Assembly: GCF_905372745.1 (NCBI RefSeq)
Contig: NZ_CAJPQR010000042.1
Location: 1 to 18,253, forward strand
DNA from: an uncultured Campylobacter sp.
GTDB taxonomy: Bacteria; Campylobacterota; Campylobacteria; Campylobacterales; Campylobacteraceae
DNA length: 18,253 bases
Direction: 5' to 3'
The position numbers and the translations under genes are program-made. Each line of letters starts with the position of its first letter. The stretch's first letter is position 1. The notes beneath the pieces were generated by a model. That model worked only from the letters and a program-made list of their open reading frames with translations, made no database searches and had not been told where the DNA came from. Positions 1 to 6,467 of this stretch are shown one piece after another.

Positions 1-16
1 AAAAAAAAAAAAAAAA
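1..16. repeat. 16-base poly-A homopolymer at the window edge
   Basis: Sixteen consecutive A. On the minus strand this is a run of phenylalanine codons following the integrase-like MYAYP. It may be a genuine homopolymer in the decayed integrase gene or an assembly end artefact. The right end of the window is also A-rich. Confidence 0.8.
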
Positions 17-330
17 CGGATAGGCATACATCTCAAGCAGCCTTTTATCTCTATATAGGGTATTTGGCTCTACGCTGGGGGCTTTTATTTCGAGCCATCT
101 TTGCGCGAGTTTTTAAAATTTGCCTGCTCGTTTATCTCGCTCCCATGCTTGACGTCGATGCTGTCTCTTGCCTTTTGCTCCAGCTTAAATCTCTCCTTAC
201 GTGCCATGGCCAAACTAAATTCAGGGAAGTCTCCTAAATTTAGCCTTTTGATTTTATTGTCGGCTGGACTTCGTAATTTGCGAAAAGCGACGAAATAGGT
301 TTTTATAAGCTTGTATGGTGAGCGAATTTA
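1..330 (-). pseudogene. Decayed tyrosine-recombinase integrase, N-terminal part
   Basis: On the minus strand, 327 down to 88 is an open frame with an integrase arm-binding (DUF4102-like) signature, NLGDFPEFSLAMARKERF, matching the family pattern of a glycine, then (Y/F)PE, then SLAxAR. The frame hits a stop at 85-87. A second frame continues with WLEIKAPSVEPNTLYRDKR then LLEMYAYPFF, which resembles the start of the core-binding domain. Adding one base to the five-base T run at 110-114 (A run on the coding strand) joins the two pieces, so a one-base deletion there is the simplest explanation. Upstream of 330 the same frame reads LTEPLRQKTH before a stop at 328-330, resembling an eroded integrase N-terminus. 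No start codon or ribosome binding site is usable. The gene begins just past the 3' end of the tRNA and reads away from it, as integrases of tRNA-integrated islands do. The C-terminal catalytic part would lie beyond the window, so its state is unknown. Family recognition is by eye. Confidence 0.72.
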
Positions 331-422
331 GTGAGTTTTTTGTCGTAACGGCTCAGTAAGTGACGGTAGCGCTTATAAAGATTGGTCAGAATACGATGTT
401 TTGAAGCATTTTTCCATAAATC

Positions 423-496
423 TGGTTACCCTGAAAGGATTCGAACCTCTGTTAGCTGATCCAGAGTCAGCAGTTCTACCACTAAACTACAGGGTA
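423..496 (-). tRNA. tRNA-Gln, anticodon CUG
   Basis: A full cloverleaf can be folded by hand on the minus strand. The acceptor stem is UACCCUG/CAGGGUA with the weak U1-A72 pair typical of bacterial tRNA-Gln. The D-stem is GUUU/GAAC with loop AGUGGUA. The anticodon stem is GCUGA/UCAGC with loop CUCUGGA, giving anticodon CUG, which reads CAG (glutamine). The variable loop is 4 bases, the T-stem is AGAGG/CCUUU with loop UUCGAAU, the discriminator is A73, and CCA is encoded. A TATAAT box lies 13-18 bases upstream. An integrase remnant begins within 100 bases of its 3' end, so this tRNA probably served as an integration site. In Campylobacter glutamine is loaded indirectly: Glu-tRNA(Gln) is made first and then amidated by GatCAB, whose A subunit is encoded in this window. 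Confidence 0.95.
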
Positions 497-508
497 ACGA
501 TAGGCGAA

Positions 509-514
509 ATTATA
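509..514 (-). promoter_or_regulatory. -10 box of the tRNA-Gln promoter
   Basis: A perfect TATAAT on the minus strand, with transcription expected to start close to the tRNA 5' end at 496. No convincing -35 box is visible, which is usual for Campylobacter vegetative promoters; AT-rich sequence precedes it instead. Confidence 0.75.
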
Positions 515-842
515 GCGAGCGAAATTTAAATCAGCTTTAATTATTTCAAATTTTGAGGATAAAATCGTAAAAAATCATCAAAGCGCGGTAAAATGAGCTT
601 GCAATCGTCGCTGGCAGCACCGCAAAAATATTCGTGAGTAAAGGTGGAAATTCTTGCGGTCAAAATTCGGAAGCAAATTTAACCGCATTAAAAAACGTTT
701 CCGAATTTAATACGATAAAATCGCCGCATAAATTTGACCGGATTTAAATTCGCAAAATTTAAACGCCAAATTTGACTACAGAACAAAAACTAGGCCAAAT
801 TTACTTCTAAATTTTCCTACAAGCACCGCGTTTTCGTAAATT
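515..842. other. Non-coding gap between tRNA-Gln and the dsbD 3' end
   Basis: About 330 bases without a plausible gene on either strand. The stretch is rich in AAATTT words and near-copies of CAAATTTGAC (around 745-755 and 768-777). Both neighbouring genes are on the minus strand, so it holds the dsbD downstream region and the tRNA promoter. I see no strong hairpin with a T tract after dsbD. Confidence 0.6.
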
Positions 843-2723
843 TCACAGCCCGAAATTTTCAAGATGCGCTAAAAACTTTTCGGGCGGGTAAAAGCCGATG
901 AGTCGCGCGTTTTTTAGCTCGTCTTGCGCGTGGCTACCTGCACGGAAAAATAGGATCGCAGGCGGTCCGATGAGTCCGAATTTTTTCATTATCTGTGCGT
1001 CATCATTGCTATTTTTCGTCACATCCACTCGCAAAAGAGTAAAATTTTCTAGCTTTTTTAGCACGGCTTCGTCTTTAAAAGTAATCTCGTCAAGCTCGTT
1101 ACAGCTAGCGCACCAAGTCGCATAAAAGTCGATTAGCACGGGTTTAGACGAGCTTTTTACCGCATTTTCTAGCTCGGTCAAATTTAAGACGGCGATAAAA
1201 TTCGGTTCGTTTTTGCTCAAATTTACGCCTGCGCCGCCTGCATTTTTAAAACCTTCGAGCGGATTTAGCGCTGATTTAGCGCCCGAAAACGAGCCCGCGA
1301 TCAGCAAGACGGAGTAGATAAAGGCTAATAGCGCCGCACCTTTTAGTAGTTTTTTGCCGCCGCTTTGCTCGCTACTTGTCGCATCAAAAGCTCCGAAAAA
1401 TACGCTAGCAAACACGCCGATAACGCCGTAAAGCAGTATCTCCGCCGTAGCACCCATCACGCGCGCGCTCAGCCAAACCGCCATTATCAGCATGATAAAG
1501 CCAAAAATAGTCTTTATTTTGTCCATCCAAGCGCCCGGCCGCGGTAAAATTTTACCCGAGCTTGCTCCAATGAGCAGTAGCGGCACGCCCATGCCAAGCC
1601 CCATCGTAAATAGCGCAAGCCCGCCAAAAAGCGCGTTTCCGCTCTGCGCTATGTAAAGCAGCGCGCCCGCAAGAGGTGCGGCGACGCAGGGGCTAGCGAT
1701 GAGCGCGGATAAAAATCCCATCGCAAAAACGCCGATTATTCCGCCTTTGCTTTGAGCTTTTTTGTTAAGCGCGTTTTGCATGGCAAGGGGCATCTGAAGC
1801 TCGTAAAGTCCGAACATCGAAAGCGCGAGCGCGACGAAAACGAGGCTAAAACCGATCAGTACGGCCGGGGTTTGCAGCGCGCTTTGCACGCCCGAGCCAA
1901 AGACGCTAGCTGCCACGCCCGCGACTGCGTAGGCGCATGCCATCGCAAAAACGTAGACGACAGAGAGGAAAAAGCCGCTCGTAGCACGCGAGTTTTTGGT
2001 TTTGCCCTTTTTAGCGTGCTGGTTGTCGCTATCAAATTTGACCGAGTTTTCGTCTACCGCGCTTAAATTTACGGCGCCGTTTTTGCCGTCTTGTGCGCTG
2101 CTAGCTTGCTTTGAGACGATGATAGATGAAAGGATCGGTATCATCGGAAAGATGCAAGGCGTGAGCGAGAGTAGCAATCCGTAGCCAAAAAACGTAGCGA
2201 GCGATAGGAGGAAATTTGCGCTGCTAAGGCTTGCGGCGATGGAGTCTTGCTCGGAAAGCGGCGCCTGCGAGCCGGCAAATTCAGGCTCGGCTGCCTCTAT
2301 GATCTGCGCGACGGAGTAGCCGCCAAGACCCTTTTTGACGCCAAATTTGAGTACTTGCGGTTGATAGCAGATGCCGTCTTTGGCGCAACCTTGGTATTCG
2401 AGCTTTAGAGTGAAATTTTCGCCGCCGATAAGTCCTTTTAGCAAATTTATCGGCACGAAAAGGCTAAATTTACCCGTATAAACTTCGCGTTCGTCGTAAA
2501 TTTCGCCTTTTGGGAAGTTTAGATGCGAGTTTAAATTTTTGTCGCCTAGGCTTGCCGCGAGACTGTCTTTGTAGACGTGGATATTTGGCGCAGGGGCGAA
2601 TCTAAACTCGACGTTTTGGTCGTCGGCGTGCGCGGTGAGACCGAAGGCTTCTTTGACCGAAAGCGGTTCGGCAAACATAGCGCAACAGGTCAAAATCGCC
2701 GCAAAAATCATCCTAAAAATCAT
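843..2723 (-). CDS. dsbD: Thiol:disulfide interchange protein DsbD
   Basis: Carries electrons from cytoplasmic thioredoxin across the inner membrane to periplasmic thiol proteins. All three DsbD modules are visible in 626 residues. A signal peptide (residues 1-18) precedes a periplasmic N domain with the redox pair C113/C119 in YQGCAKDGICYQP. A multi-helix membrane domain holds C190 (TPCIFPMIP) and C346 (SPCVAAPLAGALLYIAQSG). The C-terminal thioredoxin-like domain has C538/C541 in ATWCASC. All six catalytic cysteines are therefore present. Between the first two helices of the membrane domain (about residues 205-248) is a long hydrophilic loop that, from memory, the E. coli protein lacks. The ATG is preceded by AAGGAA at good spacing; a second ATG four codons in is less well placed. 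It is divergent from ppk2, a pairing I recall also in C. jejuni (Cj0603c/Cj0604). Confidence 0.95.
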   Translation of the reverse strand: MIFRMIFAAILTCCAMFAEPLSVKEAFGLTAHADDQNVEFRFAPAPNIHVYKDSLAASLGDKNLNSHLNFPKGEIYDEREVYTGKFSLFVPINLLKGLIGGENFTLKLEYQGCAKDGICYQPQVLKFGVKKGLGGYSVAQIIEAAEPEFAGSQAPLSEQDSIAASLSSANFLLSLATFFGYGLLLSLTPCIFPMIPILSSIIVSKQASSAQDGKNGAVNLSAVDENSVKFDSDNQHAKKGKTKNSRATSGFFLSVVYVFAMACAYAVAGVAASVFGSGVQSALQTPAVLIGFSLVFVALALSMFGLYELQMPLAMQNALNKKAQSKGGIIGVFAMGFLSALIASPCVAAPLAGALLYIAQSGNALFGGLALFTMGLGMGVPLLLIGASSGKILPRPGAWMDKIKTIFGFIMLIMAVWLSARVMGATAEILLYGVIGVFASVFFGAFDATSSEQSGGKKLLKGAALLAFIYSVLLIAGSFSGAKSALNPLEGFKNAGGAGVNLSKNEPNFIAVLNLTELENAVKSSSKPVLIDFYATWCASCNELDEITFKDEAVLKKLENFTLLRVDVTKNSNDDAQIMKKFGLIGPPAILFFRAGSHAQDELKNARLIGFYPPEKFLAHLENFGL

Positions 2724-2847
2724 AATATTCCTTGAAATTTTTATCGTATTTTACACAAGCTCCCATAAAGTCAGCGTTAAATGTTAAATTAAGAGGCATA
2801 TTTTAGCTAAATTTTAATTATTTGATAGTAACATTTTAAAAATATCC

Positions 2848-2855
2848 AAAGGAGG
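2848..2855 (+). promoter_or_regulatory. Strong Shine-Dalgarno of ppk2
   Basis: AAAGGAGG, six bases before the GTG at 2862. It is nearly a full complement of the 16S 3' end and fixes the non-ATG start. Confidence 0.8.
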
Positions 2856-2861
2856 TTTAGA

Positions 2862-3671
2862 GTGAGTAAAAACGGCACGGATAGCGTAAAATTCGACTAC
2901 GAGCACGAGCTTAGAAAGCTGCAAATCGAGCTTTTAAAATTTCAAAATCACGTAAAAGAGCAGGGTCTGCGCGTACTCATCATCATCGAGGGGCGCGATG
3001 CGGCGGGCAAGGGCGGCTCGATAAAGCGCCTAACCGAGCATCTAAATCCGCGCGGTTGCCGCATCGTGGCGCTTGAAAAGCCGAGCGACGTCGAGCGCTC
3101 GCAGTGGTATTTTCAACGTTACGTCGCGCATTTACCAAGCGCTGGCGAGATCGTGATCTTTGACCGCTCGTGGTACAACCGCGCAGGCGTCGAGCCAGTG
3201 ATGGGCTTTTGCACGCAGGAGGAACACAAGGAGTTTTTACGCGAGGTGCCTAAATTTGAGGAGATGATCAAAAACTCGGGCATCATTTTCTTTAAATTTT
3301 ACCTCTCGGTCTCAAAAGAGGAGCAAAAAAAGCGCTTCAAAGAGCGCCTCACCGACCCGCTCAAGCAGTTTAAAATCTCCCCAGTGGATGAAAAAAGCCA
3401 GGAGCTCTGGGATCAGTACACCATCGCCAAGTACTCGATGCTACTAGCCTCAAATACGCCTTTTTGTCCGTGGACGATCATCGTTTCAGATAGCAAAAAG
3501 CAGGCTCGCATAAACCTTTTTAGATACATCCTAGCAAATGTCGAATACCCGAAAAAAATAGACGCCAAAAACTTTGAGTGCGACGAAAACGTCGTAAGAA
3601 GCGGCGAGGAGGAGATACGCCAGATGGAGGCAAACCTCAAAAACGAGAAGCTATCTAAGATGAACGGGTAG
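2862..3671 (+). CDS. ppk2: Polyphosphate kinase 2 (PPK2 family)
   Basis: Transfers phosphate between polyphosphate and nucleotides; one-domain PPK2 enzymes commonly favour nucleotide synthesis from polyphosphate. The 269-residue protein has one P-loop kinase-like domain. The Walker A motif GRDAAGKGG is at residues 44-52, followed by the lid-side segment with NPRGCRIVALEKPSDVERSQ. The Walker B-like IVIFDRSWYNRAGVEPVMGF has the key aspartate at about residue 101. Length and motifs fit the class I one-domain form. The start is GTG, fixed by a strong AAAGGAGG. The gene stands alone, divergent from dsbD with about 140 bases between starts. Residues 8-12 read SVKFD, the same pentapeptide that the local GTCAAATTTGAC word encodes elsewhere, although here a different codon set is used. 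Whether it prefers GDP or ADP cannot be read from the sequence. Confidence 0.94.
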   Translation: MSKNGTDSVKFDYEHELRKLQIELLKFQNHVKEQGLRVLIIIEGRDAAGKGGSIKRLTEHLNPRGCRIVALEKPSDVERSQWYFQRYVAHLPSAGEIVIFDRSWYNRAGVEPVMGFCTQEEHKEFLREVPKFEEMIKNSGIIFFKFYLSVSKEEQKKRFKERLTDPLKQFKISPVDEKSQELWDQYTIAKYSMLLASNTPFCPWTIIVSDSKKQARINLFRYILANVEYPKKIDAKNFECDENVVRSGEEEIRQMEANLKNEKLSKMNG

Positions 3672-3978
3672 GGCGAGTTTGGGTCAAATTTGACGTGCGG
3701 CGCGGCAAACGGCCTCGCGCGAATTTGCCTAAATGTGTCAAATTTGACTCGGCAGTTAAATTTATACTCGGGCGACCAAACCCGCACCTTTTTGATATGA
3801 ACGGCGGTAAAATCGGCGCTTGCTTGTTTTACGGAAACAAATTTGCGAGCGGCGCTATGGCAAATTTAACAAAGCCGGTCGGAGCTAAAAATTTAACTCA
3901 AATTTGCCAAATTTTAGGCGCTCGGCAGATCAAATTTAAACCGCGCAGAGCCGTTACTCGCGCATTTTATAGCCAAAT
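3672..3978. other. Non-coding gap with two perfect 12-bp palindromes
   Basis: About 300 bases between the ends of two convergent genes. It holds two identical copies of GTCAAATTTGAC (3683-3694 and 3737-3748) and many further AAATTT words. Open frames crossing it (3695-3982 plus strand, 3413-3787 minus strand) have no ribosome binding site and composition unlike real proteins. No clear terminator is seen. Confidence 0.6.
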
Positions 3979-4563
3979 TTAAACGTCATCCACATCATCC
4001 ACGTCGTACCATGCGCCAACTAGTAAACCCTGAGACGTCGCCGTTATCAAGATATTGGTCCAGTGGAGCGCGCTGCCGATTTGCGCTTTTGCAAAAACCG
4101 CGATGTAGCCGGATAAAACCGAGAGTATAAACATGTAGGCATAAATTTTAAACAGCGGATTTTGCGTGACGCGCGCCAACCTAAAATTTAAAATCGTCCA
4201 AGAAATCGCCGACAAAGTAAATAATGTAAAAAATATAAGCATAAACTCGGCGCTATAAAATCTTTCCTTAAAATATGCCGTTGCCACCATAACAACCCAA
4301 AAAATCCAACTCGCATGAAACGGCCGCACGAGATTCGTCTCGCATAGAGGCTGAAGCGCTTTAAAAGCCGCATAAAAACAAGCGATTGTGCCTATAGTCC
4401 CGAGTACCCAATGGTTTCTGTCCTGAAACTGCGGCGAAAAAACTACAATGTAAGATGACAAAATCGTAAGCGACATGCAAATAGCCGCTAAAAATCCTAA
4501 ATTTTTTGCGTTGTTTACTGTTTGGGCTCTGTCTTCGGTCAAATTTTGTTCGTTTTCTCTCAT
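3979..4563 (-). CDS. Six-helix membrane protein, paralogue 1 of 4
   Basis: I do not recognise a named family. The 194-residue protein is very hydrophobic, with about six membrane segments (roughly residues 22-43, 52-71, 83-97, 105-123, 138-158, 168-185). Residues 122-141 carry the motif shared by all four paralogues in this window, WTILNFRLARVTQNPLFKIY. The C-terminus is AWYDVDDVDDV; the acidic tail is encoded by imperfect 9-base repeats (GTGGATGAT, GTGGATGAC) and may vary by slippage. It is the last gene of a three-gene unit. Its ATG follows the stop of the upstream gene by one base, and the Shine-Dalgarno lies inside the last codons of that gene, so translation is probably coupled. No catalytic or ligand-binding motif is evident. 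Confidence 0.85.
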   Translation of the reverse strand: MRENEQNLTEDRAQTVNNAKNLGFLAAICMSLTILSSYIVVFSPQFQDRNHWVLGTIGTIACFYAAFKALQPLCETNLVRPFHASWIFWVVMVATAYFKERFYSAEFMLIFFTLFTLSAISWTILNFRLARVTQNPLFKIYAYMFILSVLSGYIAVFAKAQIGSALHWTNILITATSQGLLVGAWYDVDDVDDV

Positions 4564-4564
4564 C

Positions 4565-5203
4565 TTATTCCTCCTTTATCATAGTCCAGGCGTATAGATA
4601 AAACGCAGTCGGTAGTACGTAGAGTATCGCGATGCTTAACGCCGCGGCTAACATATATACACCTCCTTCAAAAAAGCCAAACATCGCTAGAGTTTTTATC
4701 GCTCCTCCGACGACGGCGCTAATGATAGCAAAAAATACGTAAGTCTTAAAAAGCTTATTATTCGTGATTTTGGCTAGAGCGAAATTTAGCTTAAACCAGA
4801 GTATAAAAAAATATATGCCGATACCGACTAATACGTAGCTAACGGCTTTGACGGCGCCCGGCGTTATTCCTTCTAGACCAAGCGCTAACAAGAGAAAAAT
4901 CGCTAGTACGACCGCGATTACGGCTTTTATGAAGATTTCATAGACATCGGTGTCATAGATATCGGCCAGTTTTTTAATCGCTAACCAAATATAAATAGTA
5001 GCCGCTAGCGTCGTTAGGTTGGTGATCACGCTATCTATCAGTTCTAAGTTTTGCAGTTGCTTTAAAGTATGGGGTTGCGTAAAGGCTTTGTAAACCGCTA
5101 TCAAAAACGATGCGGCAAAGTTGGCTAGAAAAAACCAGCATGATATTATGCCTTGCCTTTTGGCTTCTTTTAGGACTTTTTGTTTATATGATATTTCTTG
5201 CAC
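4565..5203 (-). CDS. Six-helix membrane protein, paralogue 2 of 4
   Basis: Unrecognised 212-residue inner-membrane protein with about six hydrophobic segments after a short basic N-terminus (KQKVLKEAKRQ). The shared family motif is at residues 136-155, WFKLNFALAKITNNKLFKTY. The C-terminus is YAWTMIKEE, where the AW pair matches AW in the other three. The start is a GTG with AAAAGGA upstream, 24 bases after the stop of the preceding gene. The final codons AAG GAG GAA form the ribosome binding site for the next gene (ATG one base after the stop). Function is unknown; the tandem array suggests a multi-subunit membrane assembly or duplicated stand-alone proteins, but nothing in the sequence decides between these. 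Confidence 0.85.
   Translation of the reverse strand: MQEISYKQKVLKEAKRQGIISCWFFLANFAASFLIAVYKAFTQPHTLKQLQNLELIDSVITNLTTLAATIYIWLAIKKLADIYDTDVYEIFIKAVIAVVLAIFLLLALGLEGITPGAVKAVSYVLVGIGIYFFILWFKLNFALAKITNNKLFKTYVFFAIISAVVGGAIKTLAMFGFFEGGVYMLAAALSIAILYVLPTAFYLYAWTMIKEE
4568..4576 (-). promoter_or_regulatory. Ribosome binding site embedded in the upstream gene's last codons
   Basis: AAGGAGGAA on the minus strand encodes the final KEE of the upstream membrane protein and is also the Shine-Dalgarno for the ATG at 4563, only five bases on (TAA, G, ATG). This implies translational coupling of the two paralogues. Confidence 0.75.
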
Positions 5204-5227
5204 GTTTTTCCTTTTGCTTAGATTTGT

Positions 5228-5878
5228 TTATTTGGGTTTTGGCGGCATAAATTCAGGCTCTAGCTCCTCTGCGTTTGCGCCTGTTTCGTTTAAATTTACT
5301 CTATTTTCGTTACTAAATTTACCCACGCTGATCCATGCCGCAAGCAAAATGCACGAGGCCGCAAGATCAAGGGACGCGGCTACGTGGGTTTTAAATTTAG
5401 CTACGGGCAAGATTAGGCTGGGCCAGGCGGCCTCTAGTGCGTAGTATGCGGCATTTACGGCGACGTTTACGGCAAACGCCCATCCATAGACGCGAAAAAG
5501 GACGCGGTTTAGCGCGCGGGATAGCTTAAAATTTACAGCAATCCACGAGACCGCTACGGCAAATGCGACTAGCGGAAGCAGGGCGTAAAATATGACGTCG
5601 AGAAAATTTTCGTCAAGGACGTAGAGCGCGATGAGGCATAAAATAGCCGTTAAAAAGCCGTTGTAGGCGTTATTAAAGAGGTTAAAAACGTTTGCGCCCG
5701 ATAAGTCTTGGGCGTGGGCTAGGGCGTAGTTAAAAGATGTTAGCGCAAGCAGCCACGCAAAAATATGAATCAGCCAAAATATATTCCAATCGCCCGCCAG
5801 GTAGCTAGCGTTTGCCGCTAAAATGCAAACCGCACCGACGATGCCTTGGGTTTTGGCTTCGCTAAATTTTATTTTCAA
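5228..5878 (-). CDS. Six-helix membrane protein, paralogue 3 of 4
   Basis: Unrecognised 216-residue membrane protein and first gene of the three-gene unit. About six hydrophobic segments are followed by a hydrophilic tail (residues 187-216) that ends in a proline-rich EFMPPKPK, absent from the other paralogues. The family motif is at residues 112-131 in a diverged form, WIAVNFKLSRALNRVLFRVY, lacking the threonine. AW at 181-182 matches the conserved pair near the end of the last helix. The start is TTG, supported by AAAGGAG 8 bases upstream; no ATG is near. A 7-bp inverted repeat enclosing a 14-bp palindrome lies directly upstream (5899-5938) and may control the operon. Confidence 0.8.
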   Translation of the reverse strand: MKIKFSEAKTQGIVGAVCILAANASYLAGDWNIFWLIHIFAWLLALTSFNYALAHAQDLSGANVFNLFNNAYNGFLTAILCLIALYVLDENFLDVIFYALLPLVAFAVAVSWIAVNFKLSRALNRVLFRVYGWAFAVNVAVNAAYYALEAAWPSLILPVAKFKTHVAASLDLAASCILLAAWISVGKFSNENRVNLNETGANAEELEPEFMPPKPK

Positions 5879-5898
5879 CCTTGCTCCTTTGTCGCGCT

Positions 5899-5938
5899 CG
5901 GGTCGTTTTTGGCTTTAAATTTATAAATTTGCGACCCG
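5899..5938 (-). promoter_or_regulatory. Inverted repeat with nested palindrome upstream of the membrane operon
   Basis: The arms CGGGTCG (5899-5905) and CGACCCG (5932-5938) are perfect complements. Between them is the perfect 14-bp palindrome AAATTTATAAATTT (5917-5930). The element lies about 20-60 bases before the TTG start at 5878. It could be an operator or a 5' leader hairpin; the role is inferred from position only. Confidence 0.45.
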
Positions 5939-6162
5939 TAAAATAGAGAATATACATAAATTTGTTTTAAATGACTATTAAATTTAAGCTGCTTTGGAAA
6001 TTTTAAGCTAAGCTCCATAAAAAGGCGAGATTAAACCAAGAGCCCTAAAAGCTCAGACTAAATTTAGACGCCGCCCTAAAATTTATAAATTTAAACGCCG
6101 CGAAAAAGGCAAAAATTTTTTGTATGGGTTTAGGTTTGAGTCTTGGCGCGGCAAGAGCGTTA

Positions 6163-6209
6163 TTTTAAACGGTTTTAGTATTTTACTTACGTTTCTATGC
6201 CGTTTAAAA
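6163..6209. repeat. 10-bp perfect inverted repeat with a 27-base loop
   Basis: TTTTAAACGG (6163-6172) and CCGTTTAAAA (6200-6209) are exact complements. There is no ordinary terminator T tract, and no gene lies within 280 bases. The function is unknown. Confidence 0.6.
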
Positions 6210-6435
6210 AATATTTTAGAGCGATAAATCGCAAAATTGACCCCGGCTAACTAGCTAAAAAACGCTTGCGTGTTGTGTTTTTTGGAGGGGGAGTGGCGAC
6301 TACGCTATAAACGCAGACATTTTGGCTAGATGGGGCTAAATTTGCGGCTCAAAGGACGCTGGCAAAATTTGGATGTTTGTAAATTTTAAAGCGTCAAATT
6401 TGACGTATTTTAGGCTAAATTTAGCGGCAAATAAC

Positions 6436-6467
6436 GCAAAAAATAAAGACTAGAAACGCGCTTCTAG
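6436..6467 (-). terminator. Probable rho-independent terminator of the ileS operon
   Basis: On the minus strand CUAGAAG, loop CGCG, UUUCUAG (7 pairs including one G-U; 6450-6467) is followed by UCUUUAUUUUUU. It lies about 350 bases past the last gene of the ileS operon. The plus-strand version has an A-C mismatch and a shorter CCTTTTACTTT tail, so it could act weakly in that direction too. Confidence 0.5.

Noticed and set aside
101..298. 65-residue plus-strand open frame
   Set aside because: It is antisense to the integrase remnant, has no ribosome binding site and resembles no protein.
424..498. Alternative tRNA boundaries with acceptor stem GUUACCC/GGGUAAC
   Set aside because: This also pairs but leaves no CCA and a poor discriminator. 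Shifting by two bases gives U1-A72, A73 and an encoded CCA, as expected for tRNA-Gln.
3413..3787. 124-residue minus-strand open frame overlapping the ppk2 3' end
   Set aside because: Mostly the reverse strand of ppk2. The rest is intergenic repeat words (VKFD from GTCAAATTTGAC), with no ribosome binding site.
3695..3982. 95-residue plus-strand open frame after ppk2
   Set aside because: No Shine-Dalgarno, low-complexity composition from AAATTT words, and it runs into the convergent membrane gene.
6221..6232. Palindrome GCGATAAATCGC
   Set aside because: Short, isolated from any gene start, and within what chance gives over this region.
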